Shown: positions 19,701 through 23,358 of the stretch, in pieces
Position numbering within the stretch: position 1 is the stretch's first letter
Layout: each line of letters starts with the position of its first letter
Source: Phoronis australis
Taxonomy: Eukaryota; Phoronida; Phoronidae
Direction: 5' to 3'
DNA: 23,358 bases
Assembly: GCA_002633005.1 (NCBI GenBank)
Contig: NMRA01000995.1
Span: 1,597-24,954 of the forward strand
The notes under the pieces: generated by a model
What the model was told of the DNA's origin: nothing
What the model saw: only the letters and a program-made list of their open reading frames with translations
Database searches by the model: none
Made by a program: the position numbers and the translations under genes

Positions 19701-19811
19701 AATAAACTATTTGAACATTTAAAATCAACTGGGCACGCTCTTAGAGTAGATGTCAATCCATCGCCATCTGTGAAGTCAGGGAAGAAAAGCAAGAAGAAAA
19801 GCAAACGGTGA
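7642..19811 (+). CDS. DNAJC21: DNAJC21 (JJJ1-like) J-domain zinc-finger co-chaperone; exons 2-13, 5' partial
   Basis: Segments are 7642-7770, 8733-8827, 9998-10123, 11165-11338, 11732-11782, 12916-12995, 14978-15090, 15479-15581, 15992-16144, 16902-17121, 18019-18090 and 19641-19811. All have GT-AG borders and compatible phases. They sum to 1,487 nt, which with one base from exon 1 gives 496 codons including the stop. With about 35 residues of exon 1 the protein would be near the roughly 530 residues of the human protein. Domain order is the J-domain C-terminal half (HPD Asp onward), the DNAJC21/JJJ1 family region, a charged coiled coil, C2H2 finger 1 (split by an intron), a Lys-rich basic stretch, an acidic linker, C2H2 finger 2 and a Lys-rich tail. 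The family stimulates Hsp70 in late cytoplasmic 60S subunit maturation, where yeast Jjj1 works with Rei1 to release the export factor Arx1. Human loss-of-function variants cause bone-marrow failure. Exon 1 is not visible in the window. Confidence 0.93.
7771..8732. other. DNAJC21 intron 2
   Basis: This is AT-rich. A 103-codon ORF at 8377-8688 is Phe/Leu/Ser-rich, has no recognisable domain, and I do not support it as an exon. The acceptor is tcctcaccacag. Confidence 0.6.
8733..8827 (+). CDS. DNAJC21: DNAJC21 exon 3: start of the family-specific region
   Basis: The exon completes a Gly codon, then encodes an acidic stretch with [10 protein letters not shown] and [12 protein letters not shown]. 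These match the family's D-L-x-x-Y-F and C-Y-x-G-[YF]-x-D-D pattern just after the J-domain. The donor is gag|gtgggt, phase 0. Confidence 0.93.
8828..9997. other. DNAJC21 intron 3
   Basis: Only short incidental ORFs are present. Two small adjacent hairpins lie at about 9611-9643 (gcgttct/agaacgc and catca/tgatg), with no assignable role. Confidence 0.6.
9998..10123 (+). CDS. DNAJC21: DNAJC21 exon 4: conserved [10 protein letters not shown] segment
   Basis: The acceptor is gttattttcag and the donor gag|gtaaac. The exon has 42 codons in phase 0, opening [14 protein letters not shown] and closing on [12 protein letters not shown]. These are the most conserved family signatures after the J-domain (G-F-[YF]-x-V-Y-R-x-[VL]-F and F-G-x-S-x-S-x-Y). 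Confidence 0.95.
10124..11164. other. DNAJC21 intron 4
   Basis: This contains the 18-bp minisatellite at 10273-10380; the rest is AT-rich non-coding sequence. Confidence 0.6.
10273..10380. repeat. 18-bp degenerate minisatellite, six units
   Basis: Six consecutive 18-bp units follow the pattern cccayggtcgacagtgta. The phase is uninterrupted for 108 bp, and both strands stay open across it. It is intronic with no sign of coding use. Confidence 0.75.
11165..11338 (+). CDS. DNAJC21: DNAJC21 exon 5: YWQSF-like motif and start of coiled coil
   Basis: The acceptor is tttacttcag and the donor cgg|gtaggg. There are 58 codons in phase 0. The exon opens with [16 protein letters not shown], the family F-Y-x-Y-W-x-[SN]-[FY] motif, then W-M-E-K-Y-D. 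It passes into a Lys/Arg/Glu-rich helix (R-R-x-x-E-x-E-N-K-K-x-R-x-x-x-[RK]-K-E) typical of the JJJ1 zuotin-like region. Confidence 0.96.
11339..11731. other. DNAJC21 intron 5
   Basis: A 393-bp intron. A frame stays open from exon 5 to 11563 but shows no conserved residues after the donor, so it is read-through noise. Confidence 0.6.
11732..11782 (+). CDS. DNAJC21: DNAJC21 exon 6: 17-codon micro-exon
   Basis: The exon encodes [17 protein letters not shown], matching the family L-V-x-F-[IV]-[RK]-K-R-D-[KP]-R-V motif almost perfectly. The acceptor is gattttag and the donor aag|gtagga, phase 0. At 51 nt it is easily missed by gene predictors. Confidence 0.95.
11783..12915. other. DNAJC21 intron 6
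   Basis: This contains the inverted-repeat element at about 12178-12451 and a weaker inverted pair around tgtataaataat (about 12751 and 12887). No coding was seen. Confidence 0.55.
12178..12451. mobile_element. Small foldback (MITE-like) element
   Basis: The left end, about 29 bp (aggggtcactgacatgaaag...), matches the reverse complement of the right end (...ctttcatgaaacagtcccct) with several mismatches. Inner arms repeat the agttactt theme. I see no clear target duplication. Confidence 0.45.
12916..12995 (+). CDS. DNAJC21: DNAJC21 exon 7: coiled coil
   Basis: The acceptor is gttttctgcag and the donor ctgaa|gtgagt. The exon encodes a heptad-like charged helix opening Q-K-L-E-E-R-A and closing K-K-Q-I-Q-E-R-L, matching the family coiled coil. 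It ends in phase 2, and the final Lys codon is completed by exon 8. Confidence 0.9.
13527..13901 (-). other. Unidentified antisense ORF ending at a plausible splice donor
   Basis: A minus-strand ORF of 125 codons starts at an ATG just after an in-frame TAA. It runs to attcag|gtaaag, a good donor; without splicing it reaches a stop three codons later, at 13515. The composition looks protein-like: it is mixed, with an early hydrophobic stretch (A-L-L-L-M-A-C), then [13 protein letters not shown], then [12 protein letters not shown] do not recognise a family. It could be the first coding exon of a nested gene, a fragment of a mobile element or captured gene, or a chance ORF. It lies within a DNAJC21 intron, on the opposite strand. 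Confidence 0.35.
14404..14904. mobile_element. 501-bp DNA transposon with CAGGGCTTGGAAT TIRs and 6-bp target duplication
   Basis: The 13-bp terminus cagggcttggaat is exactly inverted at 14892-14904. agaatc flanks both ends directly (14398-14403 and 14905-14910). The interior is rich in ttccgcgg/ccgctttt motifs and has no transposase. CAGGG termini are common among hAT elements, but those make 8-bp duplications, so the superfamily is left open. Confidence 0.8.
14978..15090 (+). CDS. DNAJC21: DNAJC21 exon 8: end of coiled coil and acidic linker
   Basis: The acceptor is gatatcacag and the donor tctgggg|gtgagt. The exon completes the split Lys, then reads [10 protein letters not shown], matching the family E-x-Y-x-E-x-x-W motif. 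It continues through a Glu-rich helix to K-F-G-D-E-D-S-G and ends in phase 1. Confidence 0.93.
15091..15478. other. DNAJC21 intron 8, with an alternative acceptor near its end
   Basis: An alternative acceptor, tattgtcag, ends at 15430. It would add 48 nt (16 codons) in frame to exon 9. The rest shows nothing notable. Confidence 0.55.
15479..15581 (+). CDS. DNAJC21: DNAJC21 exon 9: acidic stretch and first half of C2H2 finger 1
   Basis: The acceptor is tctcgttacag and the donor aaggc|gtaagt. An acidic run (E-D-D-E-D-D-L-F-D) is followed by [15 protein letters not shown], giving CxxC and the conserved F-K-T-E-K-A. The His ligands are in exon 10. The alternative acceptor at 15430 keeps the same frame, so the 5' border is less certain than the 3' border. 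Confidence 0.9.
15582..15991. other. DNAJC21 intron 9, open in frame over its last 162 nt
   Basis: A second strong acceptor, aattttttacag, ends at 15829. The segment 15830-15991 is open in the exon 10 frame and exactly 162 nt long, so an optional 54-codon extension is possible. Conserved finger spacing supports the downstream acceptor at 15991 as the main one. Confidence 0.5.
15992..16144 (+). CDS. DNAJC21: DNAJC21 exon 10: second half of finger 1 and acidic helix
   Basis: The acceptor is cattttctcag and the donor gtcaa|gtaggt. The exon completes the Ala codon, then gives [17 protein letters not shown]. The two His complete the CxxC...HxxxxxH finger in the U1-like/JJJ1 style. A Glu/Asp-rich tail follows. 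It ends in phase 2. Confidence 0.95.
16145..16901. other. DNAJC21 intron 10
   Basis: A 757-bp AT-rich intron with acceptor ttgtgttatag. A long plus-strand ORF at 16048-16482 overlaps exon 10 in a different frame and is a shadow. Confidence 0.6.
16902..17121 (+). CDS. DNAJC21: DNAJC21 exon 11: basic Lys cluster and acidic linker
   Basis: The exon completes a Lys codon, then reads [13 protein letters not shown], matching the family L-[ST]-K-K-Q-K-K-K motif, a likely nuclear/nucleolar or RNA-contact basic patch. About 60 Glu/Asp/Ser-rich residues follow with little expected conservation. The donor gaatgag|gtagga, phase 0, lies in a 40-bp unit that is duplicated just downstream. Confidence 0.93.
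17113..17450. repeat. 40-bp tandem duplication spanning the exon 11 donor, split by a transposon
   Basis: 17113-17146 and 17417-17450 agree at nearly every base (27 of the first 28). Removing the element at 17159-17417 and one GGAAT copy leaves two adjacent 40-bp units. Both carry gaatgag|gta, so there is a second donor-like site at 17426. Confidence 0.75.
17159..17417. mobile_element. 259-bp DNA transposon with 14-bp perfect TIRs and GGAAT duplication
   Basis: catgcgcgcaccca (17159-17172) is exactly inverted at 17404-17417. ggaat flanks both ends (17154-17158 and 17418-17422). Subterminal G-runs and C-runs (gggggg..ctcgagcccccc) form further foldback structure. There is no coding sequence, so it is non-autonomous. 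Confidence 0.82.
17451..18018. other. Remainder of DNAJC21 intron 11
   Basis: AT-rich, no features seen. It ends in the strong acceptor ggttgtttttcag. Confidence 0.6.
18019..18090 (+). CDS. DNAJC21: DNAJC21 exon 12 (probable): 24-codon acidic linker
   Basis: The exon sits between tgtttttcag and cag|gtacag and is phase 0 at both ends, fitting exons 11 and 13. It encodes P-N-N-E-Q-D-N-G-K followed by a Cys/Asp/Ser stretch. This linker is poorly conserved in the family, so the support is splice sites and frame only. An internal donor (aag|gtatta after 18045) would give a 27-nt form. Confidence 0.6.
18091..19640. other. DNAJC21 intron 12
   Basis: A 1.55-kb AT-rich intron. ORFs at 18346-18564 and 19026-19208 have no family similarity. 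A ttgtttttcag near 19420 is followed at once by an in-frame stop, so it is not an exon in phase 0. Confidence 0.55.
19641..19811 (+). CDS. DNAJC21: DNAJC21 exon 13: C2H2 finger 2 and Lys-rich C-terminus
   Basis: The acceptor is aattttccag, with 57 codons including TGA at 19809-19811. [18 protein letters not shown] and then S-T-G-H form the second finger, CxxC...HxxxxxH, highly conserved in the family. The tail is Lys/Ser-rich ([11 protein letters not shown]), as in orthologues. Confidence 0.96.
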   Translation, partial: EPKAKVETKCNTCHQDFKSRNKLFEHLKSTGHALRVDVNPSPSVKSGKKSKKKSKR

Positions 19812-21015
19812 CACGGACGTCACCATGTAGTAACATGTGTCGTTGCTTTTAAAGTAAGAATTACTGTGATCTGTGATCACCTGGTTAAGGTTTTGAAATG
19901 TTAAGGGGAAGGAAACAATTTTCTTTATTCGTTGGCAGAAGTATCGAGTAACTACTCTAATTGAGCTTGCATAGTTTGCACTTATGTGGAAACAGGCAAA
20001 TAGTTCAGTCTTACTTCATTGTGTTACTGTGTTGTGGAAAACTAAGGGGTGTGTGGGTAGATGGTCTTCAACACGCACTTTGGTATGGCTTGGGCATGCC
20101 TTTTATTAGGGTTGACGCAAGCATTTTTCATTCCAAAATTGTGGTTTACATTTTATATCTGCTAGTGTAGTGTAGACTGATGTTTGTGTGCTGGGGATAC
20201 CTCTCCTGTAATTATCACCTGGATATTAGCCTATAAATAGTACTGATTTCAACAAGGTACCAGTGGGTGCATGATAGCTGATCTTTCATTTCATGTGGAA
20301 GTGTTCACTTATTAAATTGTAAAAATTTATACTCTGTTCATTGTTGAAGAATTGATGGAGAGATCATTTTGCGAGTGAAAAGCAAATGTTTCAAGAATAA
20401 GCTCATAGACTGTCTGGTAAAGTGCTTACCACTGATTAGAAGTGATTAGTCAGCAACACTCATATATGGATTTATGGTATAAATTCCATCATGGTCTCCT
20501 ATGCATACTGTGCAATTCTTGGTGCAGGTGTCATGCGAGTGTCTTTAATTACAGAATGCAGCCCAATTCGTAGCCTGTTTGTTTCTATTTACATTTAATC
20601 GCTGTAAATAATATTACAGATTTACCTGAAAGTTGGTACCAATTGAATGTGAACATGAGTACACAGTCCACCAATCTCTGGACATATAATAGGGGTTATC
20701 CTCTGAATGGTCTTTCCTCACAATTTACGTTTTATTGTTACTTGCTACATGTTGCGATGGTGTGGTTGAAATTTGGTTGCACCTGTTGTCCTTGCAGGAC
20801 TGGTCAGTGGGCAGCCCTCCAGGGACCAGCATCAGCAGTGAACAACATTATGCAATCTGAAGATCTTTAAGGATATTTTGCACCCGATGTTTACGAACGT
20901 ACTGTGAACTTAAAGCTTGGTGCACTGAAATTGCAACATTGTCACAAAAACACTTTCAAACTTGAACATCGATTGAAGTGTGATACTTAACCAATAAAGA
21001 TTTTTTTCATTTTTA
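19812..21015 (+). other. DNAJC21: DNAJC21 3' UTR (approximate 3' end)
   Basis: About 1.2 kb runs from the stop codon to the AATAAA at 20993. ORFs inside are short and featureless. An ATTAAA near 20312 could serve as an earlier site. The exact cleavage point is inferred. Confidence 0.6.
20993..20998 (+). terminator. Poly(A) signal AATAAA for DNAJC21
   Basis: A canonical hexamer followed by a T-rich tract (gatttttttcattttt). It is the first AATAAA on the plus strand after the stop codon that lies before RARS1. Confidence 0.6.
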
Positions 21016-21017
21016 TT
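21012..21017 (-). terminator. Poly(A) signal AATAAA for RARS1 (minus strand)
   Basis: tttatt on the plus strand reads aataaa on the minus strand, about 310 nt after the RARS1 stop. It lies 13 bp from the opposing DNAJC21 signal. Confidence 0.6.
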
Positions 21018-21323
21018 CAACAAATCTGTGTCGTACAATTTAGGCCATTTTTGTCTCCTTGACCATTAAGTTGCCACTTTTTGAGTTAGAACAAGAAAGC
21101 TTAACAAGTTTTATACAATTAATTGACTGAGATCCCTCTCTGGCTTTCTCATCTTGTGAAGTTGACGTTTCACTTATGACGGAGACATTGCGACATCATG
21201 GCTAGATAATTAATATTTTGAGGTGCAAATTTTCAAAATAGGGTTGCATCCTTCTATAGGCATAAGCCCAATTTCTTGAGTAGACTTCATAAGCCTCCAT
21301 GGTATGCCAGATACTTGTGGAGG
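21012..21323 (-). other. RARS1: RARS1 3' UTR (approximate)
   Basis: The sequence from the TAA at 21324-21326 to the minus-strand AATAAA. It is non-coding. Confidence 0.55.
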
Positions 21324-21433
21324 TTACATGCGGTCCACTGGTTTGAATCCGAGAATTCTGAAGCCTGTTTCCATGACGCTAGCTGTGGCCTCGCACAGAA
21401 GCAGACGGTCCATATTGATCTTGACAATTTCTC
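21324..21433 (-). CDS. RARS1: RARS1 last coding exon
   Basis: The acceptor is gcttttttgcag. The exon completes a Gly, then reads [15 protein letters not shown] and ends G-F-K-P-V-D-R-M with TAA at 21326-21324. The N-M-[WD]-R-[ML]-L-L-C-E-A motif is the conserved C-terminal helix. Confidence 0.95.
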
Positions 21434-23358
21434 CTGCAAAAAAGCAGTAACATCCATTATTTGCCATAATAGATGGAATAAAGCAAAATGAATACCAACA
21501 CTTTTTGAGAAAAGTGCTGTTTGGGACTGCAGAAATTTATTATTATTTTTCCCAAGGTCGGCACTTGTACCAAATTTTAGAAACGGGCAGTATTGACTGT
21601 GACCATTCACCTCGATGTTACACGTGTCAGCTGCAATTTTCTACAAACTGCCAAGTCTGAAAACAATGCCCAATATTTGAGAAAATTTTAATTCAGGTTA
21701 AATTTTGATGTCCCACATTTTAGACTTTCCCAAACCGGAGAATTTTTTACTTGATAGTAAAGCAACTCGGTGATAGGACAATTCAAGGGGTCATGATTCC
21801 CTGGCCAGATTTTTTGGTAGAAAAGTGTTGTTTACACGCAGCCACAATTTAATACAACATTACTACAATCAGTAATAATTTCAAAAAATCTTGAATGAAT
21901 TAACATTGAGGAAAAGGCAACCAATGACGGATGCTAAGTCTCGCCAACACTACTAAAGCTTGTAAATGTACGACTACCGAGGTGAGAAATCAATGTGATC
22001 TTCTAACCTGTTTTCCTGTCCTTTTCTACACAGTAGCACGCATCATAGAACTCGGTGAATGCACCACTGAGTTCGTAGATATAGTCACACAGGGTGTGAA
22101 GGAAAAGGTCGTCTACCACCTTCAGAATAACGTCAGAAAACCTGAAAAAAGGCGGAGGTTAGGGTAAAAATTCTGTTCGCAACAGAGAAAAATCAGTGTT
22201 CTGCTTGTATCAAATTTTAGAAATTTACAATACTGGTTGTCCAAATTCAAGTACTATGAGAAAATACTATTTACCCATGTTTGAATTTTTGGAATTCAAG
22301 GAGAATGGTACCAACTACAAGAGTTTCAGTTGTGGCTATACGTTTTAACACATTCACTAGTGTTGTCCGACAGTTGATACACAGTGTCTGACAAGAGAAA
22401 TACGATGAACGCCAAACTCGCCCATGTCCCATCTTCTGAATAGAGGAAATTCAATTTTTGCGAATTAAAGTTTACCTGGAGACTGCAAAATGTTTGACGT
22501 GATAATGGGTGTTTCTAGAAACGTTATGACCAGATCCTCATAAGTTGAAAATGCAGTTTGGCTCTATGGTTTAAATGCCCGAAAGCCGGTGTTACGTGAC
22601 AATGTGCTGAAAGTTGCCAAACACAATATCACAAACTTAGACAATGGTAATAAAAATAGCCAGTGTTTCCGCAATTATCACCGACAGTTATAATACTTTA
22701 ATTAAATTCATTATTTGAAGTTCATACTACAGACTGGGATGAACATGCACTTACTTGGTTATGCACTTGGACAATTTCCACTCTTTTTCATGGTCCAAGC
22801 AGATTGTCGACGCACCGCTGGCATATTTCTTCAATTGGTCACTGGTCACATTAGCGAGGCGAGCGATGGACTTTATCCGAGTGTAAGCATACAGAAGGTA
22901 CACAGCGGTGTTGCCTTTGTCATCAAGCATCTGCAAAATGTACGAATCGAAAATCCCACGCATCAATGTAAAATATCAATCCATTTTTAACGAGCTTGCC
23001 CTTTAGTGATGCCCTAAGTGCTGCACAGAACAAACTAAAAGCACAATACAAGTTTTAAATGGTAATGACGTGATTATACAAAGGAAGCAATGTAGCAATA
23101 TACCTTTGGGTCTAGAAGTGTGGTAGCACCAGAATTTGAACCCATGACCACACTGCCTCCAAATAAATTAATTGTTCATTTCCCGAGTTCTTTTTCTTCC
23201 AATAAGCAGGTGAATCGTTATGTCTAACACTACTTTCCTTACCTTATCAAACGAGAAGACATAATCATTCATTCTGTAGTGGGATAGGTCAGCGTAGCGA
23301 ATACAACTGTAGGCTACAGCCTCCTGGGCGGCTCGGAACTCCTCGGCAGAAAGAACCT
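21324..23358 (-). CDS. RARS1: Cytosolic arginyl-tRNA synthetase, C-terminal four exons (partial)
   Basis: Minus-strand segments in coding order are 23358-23243, 22930-22755, 22141-22008 and 21433-21324. All have GT-AG borders and continuous phase. The protein is a class I synthetase that ligates Arg to tRNA(Arg), in animals usually within the multi-synthetase complex. Only the C-terminal all-helical anticodon-binding (DALR) domain is in the window; the HIGH/KMSK-type catalytic core and the N-terminal leucine-zipper extension lie beyond the right edge. Diagnostic motifs include [40 protein letters not shown] and [14 protein letters not shown]. The C-terminus, G-F-K-P-V-D-R-M, aligns with the G-I-K-P-V-Q-R-M end of the human protein. 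The gene converges on DNAJC21. Confidence 0.96.
21434..22007. other. RARS1 last intron
   Basis: 574 bp, AT-rich. A segment near 21555-21600 (cttgtaccaaattttagaaa) resembles one near 22204-22250 in the next intron, suggesting a dispersed repeat. Confidence 0.5.
22008..22141 (-). CDS. RARS1: RARS1 exon, second from the end
   Basis: The acceptor is gccttttttcag and the donor aaaacag|gttaga. The exon completes a Lys, then encodes [19 protein letters not shown] and [14 protein letters not shown], near-identical to orthologues. It ends in phase 1. The donor gttaga is weaker than the others. Confidence 0.95.
22142..22754. other. RARS1 penultimate intron
   Basis: 613 bp, AT-rich, with a degenerate copy of the 'caaattttagaaa' repeat near 22210. 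No gene or RNA was seen. Confidence 0.5.
22755..22930 (-). CDS. RARS1: RARS1 exon, third from the end
   Basis: The acceptor is tacattttgcag and the donor accaa|gtaagt, phase 2. The exon opens with [19 protein letters not shown], the DALR helix that packs on the tRNA anticodon stem. It contains S-I-A-R-L-A and ends near [10 protein letters not shown]. Confidence 0.96.
22931..23242. other. RARS1 intron, third from the end
   Basis: 312 bp of AT-rich sequence between gtaagg and ttttgcag; nothing notable. Confidence 0.6.
23243..23358 (-). CDS. RARS1: RARS1 exon, fourth from the end (cut by window edge)
   Basis: The exon reads [10 protein letters not shown], then [20 protein letters not shown], then F-S-F-D-K, and ends at gataag|gtaagg in phase 0. 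The two edge bases (ag) may be the end of an intron or of a Lys/Arg codon. Confidence 0.95.

Noticed and set aside
21287-21610. 107-codon minus-strand ORF over the last RARS1 exon
   Set aside because: It is in a different frame from the conserved RARS1 C-terminus.
1-23358. tRNA, rRNA, CRISPR array or prokaryotic operon features
   Set aside because: I saw no cloverleaf, rRNA segment or repeat-spacer array by eye; the window is clearly spliced eukaryotic sequence.

Overview
This window is metazoan nuclear DNA. It is AT-rich, has short exons bounded by GT-AG introns, and holds two conserved animal genes in convergent orientation. Protein similarity and the repeat content (about 148-bp tandem repeats with a CTCF-like box, many short inverted-repeat DNA transposons, a THAP-bearing TTAA element) suggest a marine invertebrate, perhaps a cephalochordate or hemichordate. 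The sequence alone does not fix the species.

Layout. (1) 1-7641 is probably intron 1 of a DNAJC21/JJJ1 orthologue and is packed with repeats. It holds a tandem array at 1-812 and a Kolobok-like transposon at 1256-2978 with TTAA duplications and about 158-bp terminal inverted repeats (TIRs). It also holds a larger inverted-repeat-bounded region (3370-6610) that contains a 1.45-kb TIR element (3829-5276) and a second, diverged tandem array (about 5520-6420). (2) 7642-19811 (+) holds twelve coding exons of DNAJC21. They join to exactly 496 codons including the stop, once one base from a missing exon 1 is added. Exon 1 (J-domain helices I-II and the HP of HPD) was not found and probably lies upstream of the window. 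Introns carry at least two convincing small DNA transposons (14404-14904, 17159-17417), an 18-bp minisatellite and one unexplained antisense ORF (13527-13901). (3) 19812 to about 21015 is the DNAJC21 3' UTR. (4) 21324-23358 (-) holds the last four coding exons of cytosolic arginyl-tRNA synthetase (RARS1). The first of these is cut by the window edge. The two genes end tail to tail with poly(A) signals on opposite strands only 13 bp apart.

DNAJC21 is a J-domain/zinc-finger co-chaperone of late cytoplasmic 60S ribosome maturation. RARS1 charges tRNA(Arg). Both serve translation, but their adjacency proves no functional link. The most notable observations are the Kolobok-like element pairing a THAP protein with a P2X7-ballast-like Cys-rich ORF, the CTCF-consensus boxes in the tandem repeat, the transposon inserted in a duplicated splice donor after exon 11, the optional in-frame extension that would split zinc finger 1, and the antisense ORF in intron 7.
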